Of a stretch of 64,000 nucleotides of DNA, positions 1 to 9,890 are shown one piece after another. The position numbers and the translations under genes were made by a program. This DNA comes from Collybia mongolica (lineage: Eukaryota > Basidiomycota > Agaricomycetes > Agaricales > Clitocybaceae), in contig JAAXNY010000013.1 in assembly GCA_013420905.1 (NCBI GenBank), positions 1,860,001 to 1,924,000 on the forward strand, given 5' to 3'. Below the pieces are notes generated by a model. That model saw only the letters and a list, made by a program, of their open reading frames with translations, was not told the origin of the DNA and searched no databases. Each line of letters starts with the position of its first letter. Position 1 is the first letter of the stretch.

Positions 1-779
1 CAGTTATTGGTCATGAAATTGGCAGCCATGGCTTGTGCCTTGTCTAACAATATGGGAGGTCTTTACACTAAGCCACATAACCCGTGTGGAGTCTGCATGG
101 ACTCATTTGGCAGGACCATCAGCCAGACAACAATCCGTGTCTGCACCAAGTCCACATCAATCCGTGTAATTTCACACGGACACACAGACAAGCATGGACA
201 GACAGCTTGCAGAGTCTGCACGGCCAGTCAATTACTAATCAGATTACTAATATAAATTTTATTTACACAAATTATATATACTATTTGCTATTAATAACAT
301 AACATAATGGCACTGAAAAACTTGCATCCAACTAGGTTCGAATGCGTACAGGCACAAACATTATATAATATGTCTGGTGTTCATAACCATTGGGCAAGGT
401 GGGCATTCCTAGCTACAGGCTCACTGGCCTCAGGTCAACAGACTTAGGTCACATGATTACAGGGCACATGCAATGGTCACATTACCATTGCCACGTCTTC
501 ATTGGTTCTCTTCAACCACATCAACAACGCCTGCCAAACCACCAATGCCAACACCAACAACAACACACCCACACTGCCAATGCCAATGCACCAAATGCCA
601 ACTGATGTCAACATGATGACACACAAGACAGTGTGGGGTGAAGGATAGAAATGGACACAGAATGAGGGGACAACAAGGAAAGGGTGCCCTGAGGGGCAGA
701 ACCAGGTGAGTCTTACACCACCACTCACCCACATGCTCACCACACAGCGTGTCCCCCCCCCCCACTTCAGGAACTTGAG
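1..779. other. intergenic, no gene recognised
   Basis: Open frames here are short and overlap on both strands. The stretch has several short related words around CCGTGTG and GTCTGCA between positions 80 and 230, which suggests old repeat DNA, but no family could be assigned. Confidence 0.5.
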
Positions 780-1085
780 ACAAAGGATATGGCTGCCAAC
801 AGCAACAGTGAGGAAGGCGGCAACAACAACAACAACAACAACAACAATGATGAAGACAGCAACAGCAACAGCAGCAACAGTGCCAACGAGGCCTGCGGCA
901 ACAGCAGCAACAGCAGCAGCACCAACAATGGTGTGACAACAATAACAACTACAACAAAGACGACGACCACCACCATGAGGACAATGAGGACAACAACAAC
1001 AAAGGACAACAATGACAACAACAACAATGGGGACAACAATGACAATGGGGACAACAACAAGAAAAGCAGCCAGTGCCGCCACTGC
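780..1085. repeat. AAC/CAA-rich microsatellite and low-complexity block
   Basis: About 300 bp consist largely of CAA/AAC triplets with interspersed AGC, GAC and ACC triplets. The plus frame gives Asn/Thr/Ser runs and the minus frame gives Leu/Val/Cys runs; neither looks like a real protein. It is best read as an imperfect trinucleotide microsatellite. Confidence 0.85.
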
Positions 1086-1253
1086 TGAAACCCAGGCTGC
1101 TGATGATGCCACAGGGGCCGACAATGGGGGGGGGGGCAGGGGCAGGGGCCCCCACCCATATTAAATTATATTTTATTATCCATATATTATATTCAATAGC
1201 AATATATATTATTATCCTATCAATATATATAGAATGTCAGTAAGTAAACTCTT

Positions 1254-1267
1254 ATATATAAGTAAGT
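1254..1267. repeat. target-site duplication, left copy (retroposon)
   Basis: The 14-bp sequence atatataagtaagt is identical to 2210-2223 and directly abuts the poly(T) run of the retroposon. Confidence 0.8.
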
Positions 1268-2209
1268 TTTTTTTTTTTTTTTTTTTTTTGGTCAAATAAT
1301 AATATTAAGTGCATGTGGGTTTGACCCAGCTACATGCGGGCATAAACACCTATTACCACTAAGTAATCTGTAATGGGCCATCAGGGTGGAGCTGTACTCT
1401 AAGTTGCTCTCCAGGTCATATTATGGGTCTAGACTGAGGATACCTGCAGTCCAACGGTATTGTACTGTACCATGTCTGAACCTCCCAATGCCTTAAAGGT
1501 TTGCCTTCACTTTTCGGGGCATGGTCCCCTCCCTTCACATTGGTACCCTGTTCCACTCCCCTCCTGGTATTTTCAGGTTGCCCTGGAAACCCATTACTCC
1601 CCCCCAGTGTCAAAGATAAATGTCCAATCTAAATGAATGACCCATACCTCAAACCTGCTCCCCCTCTCCTGAATCCCCTCTGTTCCACACTGCTCTCCCA
1701 AAGCAATGACTCCCCTCCAAAATGAGGCCACCAAATCCCACCATTGGTCAATAAATGGCATTCTCCCCAAGAGGTGTGCTCTGTGCAGGGACAGTAGCTG
1801 ATCGGGGGCCAGACCCCTTCCTCCTTTTGTATTTGGGTGTAGTGGTTAAGTGAGTACAAATAAATCGTCAAAAATGTTGGCGGTGACGCTCCCTAAGGAT
1901 CTGTGCAAAGCAGAGTACAAGAGTTGTGGTGTCCTCGTGTGGCCTAGTAGTTGATGAGGTGGATGTGAACGGATTAGTGAAGCCCCCAGTACAGGCAAAA
2001 TGAGATGACCCTGCAGATAGTCAGGATCAGCTCTAATAAGTTAGAAATTTGGATATGGTGTAAAAGGATAGTGGCCCAGGCTGAAAGAGTGGTCTGATGA
2101 AAGGCAATGTTGATTAGGGATGAGGTGTTAGGTAGTTTAGGGACAACCTAGTGCAGGAGGGATGAATTCCCACAATCGGATGGTGGTGGTAAAAGATCAA
2201 GAAGCATTG
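1268..2209 (-). mobile_element. 942-bp non-autonomous retroposon with poly(A) tail
   Basis: A run of about 22 T at 1268-1289 is the poly(A) tail of an element on the minus strand. The element is bracketed by identical 14-bp direct repeats (atatataagtaagt) at 1254-1267 and 2210-2223, the signature of target-primed reverse transcription. It has no long open frame, so it must be non-autonomous or a truncated copy. Its first bases (reading down from 2209) match the 5' end of the neighbouring LINE over about 21 bp with one mismatch (cttcttgatct, then ttaccaccacc). The rest, including the 3' end, does not visibly match that LINE. No tRNA-like A/B boxes were recognised. Confidence 0.7.
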
Positions 2210-2223
2210 ATATATAAGTAAGT
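2210..2223. repeat. target-site duplication, right copy (retroposon)
   Basis: This 14-bp copy matches 1254-1267 exactly and abuts the 5' end of the minus-strand retroposon. Confidence 0.8.
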
Positions 2224-2460
2224 AATTTATAATAGAAGAAAGTAACTGAGTCTGTGCAGAGTCCACAAGGACATTTGGGGGACTGTAAAGTACAGCAATA
2301 TGGGGGGGATTCCATCCATGGCCACCTTGATGGAGGTGGCCACACGATGAGCTGCGAGATGGTCTTCCAGTGCCGAGGCCTTGGGGACATAATGAGTATT
2401 CTGCATCATGGCTACCCTTCACAGCCACGTGACCATGTTCTTCTTTGATGATGGTCAGAA

Positions 2461-2473
2461 TATTATTATGAAC
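2461..2473. repeat. target-site duplication, 5' copy (LINE)
   Basis: The 13-bp word tattattatgaac occurs here and again at 9027-9039 immediately after the poly(A) tail. Confidence 0.9.
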
Positions 2474-2588
2474 ACATCTCTTCTTGATCTCTTACCACCA
2501 CCTGGTAGGAGGTTAGACACGTAGTAAAGTTGCAAATTGCCATTACTCCCTGGTTGAGCCCACCCGCTCCCACCATTTCTTGCGCTGT

Positions 2589-4703
2589 ATGCCTGCCTCT
2601 CGCTCTAAAGATAAACCTCTTAACCCTCCCGACCCCCCCGGGGGCTCAGGGACGGTCGACCCTGCCACCGTCTTCCGACCTCCTCCGTCGAAATCTCCAT
2701 CCCCCGCTATTAGCTTCTCTAGACAATCTCTGGAGCGGGCTCTACGCATTCAGAGGACGAAGCCCAGTAGGGCTACCTTCTCATCTGTCCACCCCTCTCC
2801 CGCCGGGAGCGACGAGGAGGGGGACCCTGAACTCGAGGCTGCCGACAATGCAGACTCTACTGTTAAGCGGACTGCCAAGGGCAAAGGCCGCGCTGCCGCA
2901 CCCACGGATGACGCCGAGATGATTGATGTCTCAGGCATCCCCACGGATGCATTTGCTGAAGGGGATGACGTTAACTTACAATACTCCTTCCAATTCCGTC
3001 GAGATCCAAAGACTTGGACCTCTGACACTGAATCCGCTGCTTCCTCAGCGCGCGCGATCGCCTCCTTCCTTGAATTTGGTGCGCAAAATGGAAAGATGTG
3101 GAATACATCAGAATCTGACGGTCTCGTCGAGGCCTCAGGTCATCTGATCCGTGGCCTGGTCAAACATGGGTTTGTCAGGAACTCCCTCCGTGGCTTGGAC
3201 CCCCAGTCCTCGACATGGACGTTCATGGAAAGTGTCGCGACCTCTATCCGCACTGCCCTTGCGGAGGAATGCCAGGCCCACCACGCCAAGTTCCCTCCTC
3301 CTAAAGTCCCTCCCGGCCAGCTGCCTAACCCATCCAGGCACCGGTCTTTCGCTCATCGCGGCTCGGACCCCGCCGGCGCTCGACGCCCCGGCACGTTCCA
3401 GCAAACCAAACGACGTAACCCCGACAATAATCCTTTCAGGAACGGGATGTACGCGCCGCCGGCCCCGCTATATTCGCAAGTAGCAGGTGCCCCTCCGCTG
3501 GCCCCCGGCCCTTCCAATCAGAAGAAAGCCAGGACCACTCAACATGAGGAGAGTTTAGTCAGGTTGGCCCAGGCCTTCCCGTACTCAAACCCGAATCAGG
3601 TCATGGGTGCAAGCGAGCTGCTCGCACCAAAAACAGCCGGTCCTAGCGCTCCTAACAAGCGCAAGTCCACCACCCACGGCCTGTCACGCAAAGCGATGAC
3701 AGTGTTCGCTTCCCCCGCAGTCCCATGGGACCTCAAACCATGCTGCGCTCCCCTGACTGACGCCCTCACAAAGGCACAGTCCAAACTCCGGATCCTGCAC
3801 GAGGAGCGGTCACTTGGTAGCATCACTATCACAGCTGACAACATCCCGTCCGAGTCCGACATCAAGGTCATCCACCGCTGGTTCCAGTGGAACGCGGGAC
3901 AGACCGAAGTCAAGGATGCCACGATCTACGTGGAGGCTGGCTCGTCCAGATCCTCTATGATGGTCGCTGACTTCCCCTTCTACGGCCTCGAACCCAAGCT
4001 GGGGGAGAACGGCAAACCAATCCCTATCTCTGGGCAAGACGCACTCAACGTCCTGCTTCAACGGTGTAATGCCGAACAGAGAAAGGCTCTCCGATTCTAC
4101 CACTCTGTCCCGCCCAGAGTAGTGAAAGCGTCTGGTCACGCGTCTAACGCGTACCTCTTCTTCGAGATATACGACTCGCGGGGCGGGTTGAATCTTAAAG
4201 CGCTCAAGGGAACCTCATTCCAGTGGGGGACCCATAGGCTCCGCTTCGCAGAGGCAACCCCCAGAGTGGGGGCGCCCCTGTGCAACTGCTGTTGGAGGTA
4301 CGGGCACCGCTCTACGGCGGCGGCCTGTCCTTCCAAAAGCATCCACTGTCAGAAGTGTGGTGGCAACCACGCCAAGAACTTCCACCGTGTATTGGCCTCG
4401 TGCTGCAAAGCACAGCCGAACGCGAAACCACCTATCATGGCTACACCAGGTAACGAGCCGTGCCCCCACCCAGACAGGTGCATCAACTGTCGAACCGCCG
4501 GTCACCCGTCGGATTCGAGGGACTGCCCCTTCTGGAAGAAGAGATACAATGCCGGGTGGATCCTGGCTAAGTATAAATCCGTCAAAGTAGGCGACGCCAT
4601 CATCGTCCCCCTTAGTAAGCTCACTGGCGCTTCCCCACCTCTAGGACCCCGTCCCCGAGCTGGAGAGCGTCATCTCCACGCTCAGCAAACTAGTCATCAA
4701 TGA
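2589..4703 (+). CDS. LINE ORF1, gag-like nucleic-acid-binding protein
   Basis: This 704-residue frame (first ATG at 2589; the open frame extends slightly upstream) is the RNA-binding protein of the LINE. The N-terminal half is Pro/Ser-rich and probably disordered. The C-terminal part holds three clustered zinc knuckles between about residues 555 and 650: CNCCWRYGH..C, CQKCGGNH and CINCRTAGH..C, i.e. CX2CX4HX6C types with a shorter middle one. Such knuckles bind the element's RNA in ribonucleoprotein particles. The stop codon overlaps the start of ORF2 in the tetranucleotide ATGA at 4700-4703, which suggests that ORF2 is made by termination-reinitiation. No frameshift or internal stop is present. 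Confidence 0.88.
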   Translation: MPASRSKDKPLNPPDPPGGSGTVDPATVFRPPPSKSPSPAISFSRQSLERALRIQRTKPSRATFSSVHPSPAGSDEEGDPELEAADNADSTVKRTAKGKGRAAAPTDDAEMIDVSGIPTDAFAEGDDVNLQYSFQFRRDPKTWTSDTESAASSARAIASFLEFGAQNGKMWNTSESDGLVEASGHLIRGLVKHGFVRNSLRGLDPQSSTWTFMESVATSIRTALAEECQAHHAKFPPPKVPPGQLPNPSRHRSFAHRGSDPAGARRPGTFQQTKRRNPDNNPFRNGMYAPPAPLYSQVAGAPPLAPGPSNQKKARTTQHEESLVRLAQAFPYSNPNQVMGASELLAPKTAGPSAPNKRKSTTHGLSRKAMTVFASPAVPWDLKPCCAPLTDALTKAQSKLRILHEERSLGSITITADNIPSESDIKVIHRWFQWNAGQTEVKDATIYVEAGSSRSSMMVADFPFYGLEPKLGENGKPIPISGQDALNVLLQRCNAEQRKALRFYHSVPPRVVKASGHASNAYLFFEIYDSRGGLNLKALKGTSFQWGTHRLRFAEATPRVGAPLCNCCWRYGHRSTAAACPSKSIHCQKCGGNHAKNFHRVLASCCKAQPNAKPPIMATPGNEPCPHPDRCINCRTAGHPSDSRDCPFWKKRYNAGWILAKYKSVKVGDAIIVPLSKLTGASPPLGPRPRAGERHLHAQQTSHQ

Positions 4704-7700
4704 ATAAGTTGTTTAGAGCGCGCATATATTGTCAGAATGTAGCAAAGAATACACTTTGGCTTGAATCGCTCCTTGAGTCCGAAAAACTTAAGTGGGACAT
4801 TCTATTAATCCAGGAACCCCCCTGGAAAGTCGTCAGACACACTGCGTTGCTCACGGCGAAGGAAGGTGCCCCGGTAATCGGGGGGCCGACCCACCCGGAG
4901 TGGACGTGCTTCTCCCCCCCGGGCATTGATGTAAATGCCCGACCGCGTGTCCTCACGTATGTGCATAACAGGCTCCGGCCCGCTAAGCCTGCGTTGAGAC
5001 CAGACATTGTCTCTCATAGAGACATCATTGCAATTTCGCTAAAGGGCCCTGGTGGCCCGAAAACAATAGTCAACGTATACTCTGATGCCGAGGGAACTGC
5101 CATCAGACACATATCCGATCACCGGGACAGATTCCGTGACGTGGGTTATATGGGTGGTGATTTTAACTGCCCGTCCCCGTTATGGGACCCCGAAGTGATT
5201 GACAACAACCCGAAGGCCACCTCCCTACTGGAGGTGACACAAGACATCAGTCTCGAGAGAGTTGGGCCGCCCGCTAGGGTGACCACGCATATCCCACGCA
5301 ACAACGAACTCAGAGAATCAATCTTAGACCTCGTGTTTCTCGAAGACACAAGGACATATCAAGCAGAAGTCCGTGTGGGGGAGGCAGGAGCCTCGGACCA
5401 CAGGCCACTTACCACAGTCCTCCCCATTAGACACGAAGTCATGGAGGGGAAGAAGCGCATTAAGCCCAAATCAGAAGAGGAAAGCGATTTTCTCGAGATG
5501 ATTGGGTTTAACCTAGACTCCATTGAGATGCCGGCGGAACCGTCAGCTGAGGGAATAGACCATGTTGCTGAACGGATAGCCACCATCTTCAAGACCGCGT
5601 GGGACAAATTCGCCGAGGCCGGGCGCGTAAGCGCCCGATCCAAGCCTTGGTGGAATGCGACCTGCACGGAGGCGAAGGAGATGGCCATGTTCACTAATGA
5701 GCGAGATGACTGGAGGACCCTAAAGAGGGTCACCAGACAAGCCAAGAGGGTCTTCTTCGATGAGCGCATTGAGGAAGTGTCTCACACCACTAAGAGGCCA
5801 TGGGACCTCATGAACTGGGTAGGGCCTCGCAAGACACCCGCTGCCGTTACGATCAACCATAACGGCAACCCTTGCAACACTAACGAGGAACTGTGGAACG
5901 CCATCCACAGTACGTTTAACTCTGCCCACGACAGACCAACCAACATGGCTGAAATGGGTGACAAATGGAAGGCCCCTGAGACCAGGGGCTGGACTAAATT
6001 TAGCCTCAAGGAGATGAGGGATGCCCTTCAAGGCACCTCGAACAGTTCGGCCCCTGGGCCGGACAACATCACCTGGAGGCATTTGAAGCGGCTCCTTGTA
6101 GGACCCGAAGCCCAGGCTGTCATAGTCTGGCTGGCGAACGCATGCCTGTCATGCGGACACTGGCCGGAACATTTCAAAGCCTCCCGCACTGTCATCATCC
6201 CAAAGCCAGGGAAGGCGACATACGACACTCCTAAGTCTTATAGACCTATCGTGCTCCTAAACACGTTGGGCAAGCTTATTGAGAAAATGCTTTCCACCCG
6301 CTTGCAGTTTGAGGCTCAAGCGGCGGGAGTCCTGCACCCGAATCAATTCGGTGGTGTCCGCCAAAACTCCACTGAAGATGCCGGAGTACTTCTTACCCAC
6401 ATTGTCCGCGAAGGATGGACAAGGGGGGTTAAGACAAGCGTGGTTGCATTTGACCTCGCCCAATACTTCCCCTCGATCAACCACGAGGTGATGATCAACA
6501 TCTTAGAAGGCCAGGGGTTCGCGCCCGAAATAGTCGCGTTCTTCCGGTCGTACCTGGTGGGTCGCAAGACCAGATATGTCTGGGGGGACGATGAATCCCC
6601 CCCATTCGATTCGAGCGTAGGACTGGGACAGGGCTCCGCCCTATCCCCAATCCTATCGGCCCTCGTACTAGCCATTCTCATGAAAGAGTTCTATAGACGG
6701 AATGAGAATGAATCCGACCTCATCTCCTACGTCGATGACGGGACCATCATATCCCAATCAAAGACGTGGGAAAGCAACAATGCTATGCTCAAGAGAGCGT
6801 ACAACATCATCTTCCTCATGACGAGAGCCATGGGCCTGATCCTAGAACATGCGAAGTCCGAGGGCTTCCATTTCAGCCTTCTGAAGTCGGATGATAATCC
6901 GACCATAGATCTCGGCCACGCCCCCTATACAGGGGCCACCCCTCTGAAACCGGGCATCCTTTGGAGATACCTAGGCTTCTACTTTGACCGCGCGCTCTCA
7001 TTCAAGAAGCACGTGGAGATGTACGCGAACAAGGCCCTGACCTCAAGCAGGGCCCTGTTAGCGCTTGGAAACTCGGCACGGGGCTTAAGACCCGTGCACA
7101 AAAGAACTCTGTATCGGGCTTGTGTACTTCCAATTGCGACGTACGGATGCCGGCTATGGAACGTTGATGGGGCCCGCATCAAGGGGCACCTCGAAGCACT
7201 CCGCAAGATGCAACGAAAGGCTGCACTTTGGATCACAGGCAACTTCAGGACCACCCCGAAAGGGGCCCCGGAGACTCTCGCAGGCCTCCCGCCCATCCAC
7301 TTGCACATCCGTAAGTTGGTAGAGAGGAGCCACTACTGTGTCCGGACCCTGGCCAAGAGCCACGCAGTCAGGAACTTAATTGATGGACAGGCACACCTGT
7401 CAGTCAGTCGCATGTCCGACGCCAAAAGGCGCAGGATCAAGTCCGGGATAATGGATTCATTTTCCCGATTAATGGACTGCAATGATGATGCGTCCCCAGT
7501 GTTCCCCCTCGCGCAACCGGGCAGTCGATTACTTGACTGGGCGGCCGAGAGGGTGGAAATCAGACCCTCCCCTCCACCCGAAAAAGAGAAGGAGAAGAGG
7601 AAGACGGCTTTCGCTGATTTCGGGAAAGTTCTCACCCACCGAATCAACGAAGCTAAGCTCGACCCAAAACGAGTCGCGATCATATGCGACGGGTCCGTCC

Positions 7701-8545
7701 CGCGGTCCGAGGACCTCCAAGCTACCTCAGCCTGGAGAGTCTGGTCGGACGGTACACTGTATAGCGGCCTTGCCCCCTGCGGGAATGCCACCTCGGATGA
7801 TGCTGAGGCCTGCGCCATCTCGAAAGGGGTGGACGAGGCCTTTGGCATCCCTAACTTAGACATCCGGAAAATTGATGTCTTCTCGGACTCCGTGAATGCA
7901 ATCAACCTGGTCATTGACCCGACGCACCACACGGCACACAAATGGGCCGCCAACGTGTCGGCCAAACTCGCTTACTGGCTAACGGTGAAACCGGACGCCA
8001 GTATTACTCTGCACCACACACCAAAGGCGTGCGAGGTGCGCGAACATATACTTGCCCATGAAGCGGCCTCCACTACAGAGGTCCCACATGGAGAAGTAAA
8101 ACACACATCCCTCGCTAAGGCGAGGGCGGACGCAGTCCTACGTATGACGGACGCTTGGAGCGAATTGGCCAAGCAGAAGTCTTACATTGGGGCCCACTTC
8201 CTGCCGCTCCATGAAGGGAGTAAGCAACTATTGCCAAGCCACCTGAAAGGGGGGACTTGGATCGGAAAGGTGTCCACCAACACCAGTGATACCGTCAGGC
8301 TGGCGCGGGCCCTAACGGGCCACGCACCGATTGGCGCGTACAGACAGAGGTTCCTTAAGGAGAAGGAGACCTATGACTGCGACTGCGGCCTCGGAAAGGA
8401 GACCGTAGAACATGTATTCCGGTACTGTCCGCTTTACCAGCGGAAAACCCGGCCCGGGAGAGAGCTGACCCTTGTATGGGTCAGCAATTTCCTCCACGAC
8501 AACCCGGCGGCCTTTGGGGTTTCCCGGGAACCCCGTTTAGAGTAG
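4700..8545 (+). CDS. LINE ORF2, endonuclease-reverse transcriptase-RNase H
   Basis: This 1281-residue polyprotein drives target-primed reverse transcription. The N-terminal ~260 residues form an APE-type endonuclease (YCQNVAKN, LIQEPPW, GGDFNCPSPLWD, final SDHRPL). The reverse transcriptase follows (residues ~450-760) with SYRPIVLLNTLGK, the palm aspartate in AFDLAQYFPS, GLGQGSALSP and catalytic SYVDDGT. An RNase H domain lies near residues 990-1140: ICDGS, the Glu in DDAEACA, FSDSVNA, and a late His in HEAAS, so the D-E-D-H set is present. A terminal Cys/His motif (CDCGLGKETVEHVFRYC) is common in RNase H-bearing LINEs. The frame is intact, and ATG at 4700 overlaps the ORF1 stop. Confidence 0.94.
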   Translation: MNKLFRARIYCQNVAKNTLWLESLLESEKLKWDILLIQEPPWKVVRHTALLTAKEGAPVIGGPTHPEWTCFSPPGIDVNARPRVLTYVHNRLRPAKPALRPDIVSHRDIIAISLKGPGGPKTIVNVYSDAEGTAIRHISDHRDRFRDVGYMGGDFNCPSPLWDPEVIDNNPKATSLLEVTQDISLERVGPPARVTTHIPRNNELRESILDLVFLEDTRTYQAEVRVGEAGASDHRPLTTVLPIRHEVMEGKKRIKPKSEEESDFLEMIGFNLDSIEMPAEPSAEGIDHVAERIATIFKTAWDKFAEAGRVSARSKPWWNATCTEAKEMAMFTNERDDWRTLKRVTRQAKRVFFDERIEEVSHTTKRPWDLMNWVGPRKTPAAVTINHNGNPCNTNEELWNAIHSTFNSAHDRPTNMAEMGDKWKAPETRGWTKFSLKEMRDALQGTSNSSAPGPDNITWRHLKRLLVGPEAQAVIVWLANACLSCGHWPEHFKASRTVIIPKPGKATYDTPKSYRPIVLLNTLGKLIEKMLSTRLQFEAQAAGVLHPNQFGGVRQNSTEDAGVLLTHIVREGWTRGVKTSVVAFDLAQYFPSINHEVMINILEGQGFAPEIVAFFRSYLVGRKTRYVWGDDESPPFDSSVGLGQGSALSPILSALVLAILMKEFYRRNENESDLISYVDDGTIISQSKTWESNNAMLKRAYNIIFLMTRAMGLILEHAKSEGFHFSLLKSDDNPTIDLGHAPYTGATPLKPGILWRYLGFYFDRALSFKKHVEMYANKALTSSRALLALGNSARGLRPVHKRTLYRACVLPIATYGCRLWNVDGARIKGHLEALRKMQRKAALWITGNFRTTPKGAPETLAGLPPIHLHIRKLVERSHYCVRTLAKSHAVRNLIDGQAHLSVSRMSDAKRRRIKSGIMDSFSRLMDCNDDASPVFPLAQPGSRLLDWAAERVEIRPSPPPEKEKEKRKTAFADFGKVLTHRINEAKLDPKRVAIICDGSVPRSEDLQATSAWRVWSDGTLYSGLAPCGNATSDDAEACAISKGVDEAFGIPNLDIRKIDVFSDSVNAINLVIDPTHHTAHKWAANVSAKLAYWLTVKPDASITLHHTPKACEVREHILAHEAASTTEVPHGEVKHTSLAKARADAVLRMTDAWSELAKQKSYIGAHFLPLHEGSKQLLPSHLKGGTWIGKVSTNTSDTVRLARALTGHAPIGAYRQRFLKEKETYDCDCGLGKETVEHVFRYCPLYQRKTRPGRELTLVWVSNFLHDNPAAFGVSREPRLE

Positions 8546-9026
8546 GGTGGGTGTACCGGGAGGTAAGTAGGTACTTGCTGAGGGGTAGCCGCGACACCGA
8601 GGCATCAGTCTCGGGCTTCGGCCCGGGATGAGCGGCCATGCATGGCCTCGGCCTCTCCGGACTAAGTCGACCTCCTCTTGAGGAGGTCTCCAGGGGATGA
8701 GCCCCCCCGGGGAACCTGTCGGCAAGGGTGGCCGCACTTAAGCTTATTTATCAAGCGGATTGAGAGGCGCGGGGGGCGTGCCCTCCTGCTACGACGCCTG
8801 CTCTCGTTTCCCGAAAGGGACTATTTTACGGCCCCTCACAAGGGGGCTCACTCAGGGAGCGCTTCCAACCGGGAACGGGCGGGGCAATCCAGACCTGCCT
8901 CATATGACGGCCTATAATGGACATATCTCGACTCGGCTTGATACGATTACGGTTACACGTGACCGCTTCTGTACTTTTGTATTGCGGTATATAAAAACGT
9001 TGAAGGAAAAAAAAAAAAAAAAAAAA
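8546..9026 (+). other. LINE 3' UTR and poly(A) tail
   Basis: After the ORF2 stop there are about 460 bp of GC-rich untranslated sequence ending in tataaaaacgttgaagg and then a run of about 20 A. No gene is seen. The short open frames here are not coding. Confidence 0.8.
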
Positions 9027-9039
9027 TATTATTATGAAC
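9027..9039. repeat. target-site duplication, 3' copy (LINE)
   Basis: This copy matches 2461-2473 exactly and follows the poly(A) run that ends at about 9026. Confidence 0.9.
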
Positions 9040-9890
9040 TGTAACTAAACCCCATCTTACTACCACATATTTAACATTTTCCCAGATGTACCATGGGCGT
9101 GCCTGAAATTGTTGTCTCAGGGAATTTTAGAGATGCTACAATAACTGATTTGTCCAGAGCATGAATAGTGCTAACTGAAAACTTGACAGACTCCAATAAT
9201 CAGCAAGTCACTCGCCATAGGCTTTCCGCTTTGATGCACCGTTTCGCCGAAGGAGAAGTCAGAACTGAACGCATGGGGAATTATATCGAGGCAGATCGAG
9301 GCGGTCCACTATTTGCAGTCTTCAGTTCGACAGTTTGACAGTTCCGACTGGACTTGGATGGTAGAGCTCGCGATCTTCCGCCTTCATTGTCCTAAGGGCT
9401 CCCCATCATCCAATCTCTTTTCACGAGTATCGCTATCTGTAGTGTTTCTGCCACGAGAAGGATGAACACGACGTCAGGTCTCACGCCCGCTTCCGACCCA
9501 TCATGGAATTACGACATACATCCATTTACAGAAACGTATTTTTTGCCAACTACCTCTCAGATCAGCAGTGACGCTACTGCTCGTCGAAGCGAGTCAAAAG
9601 CTGGGCATATCCGTCGGTTCTAAAACCTCATGGAATCCTTGAAACATCACAAGTCGGGCAAAAGGAGTTCAGTATTAGCTCCACGATTCGCCGAAACGCT
9701 GGTCCCAGGCACCAACACTGCCCCCAAAGGGGAGTTGACACCACAGGGATAGGAGATGTAGCACTTTGGCAATTGAATTTATGAAAAAGGGACATCGTTC
9801 TCACCTGATACATGAAGCTCAGGGATGTATGCAGTTAACATGCGCTATAAGAAGTTGTCCCCAGCCTCTAACAGCCCGAATCTGTTTATC
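9040..9890. other. intergenic, upstream of P450 gene 1
   Basis: This sequence continues the locus that existed before the LINE insertion. No convincing gene, repeat or RNA was recognised. The last few hundred bases presumably hold the promoter of the P450 gene starting at 9891. Confidence 0.5.

Larger units (their letters stand above)
2474..9026 (+). mobile_element. full-length non-LTR retrotransposon (LINE)
   Basis: The element begins right after a 13-bp TSD (tattattatgaac, 2461-2473) and ends with about 20 A followed by the second TSD copy (9027-9039). Inside are a short 5' UTR, a gag-like ORF1, an ORF2 with endonuclease, reverse transcriptase and RNase H domains, and a 3' UTR of about 460 bp before the tail. 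Both ORFs are uninterrupted, so the copy looks young and possibly competent. The domain order EN-RT-RNase H with a CCHC ORF1 fits the Tad1-like assemblage of fungal LINEs, where basidiomycete lineages called Deceiver and Inkcap are known. The exact clade needs a tree of the RT domain. Confidence 0.92.

Noticed and set aside
477..1159. Long minus-strand frames (215 and 149 codons) across 477-1159
   Set aside because: They translate the AAC microsatellite into Leu/Val/Cys runs; composition is purely repeat-driven.
7333..7965. 210-codon minus-strand frame inside the LINE
   Set aside because: Antisense shadow of ORF2 with no motif.
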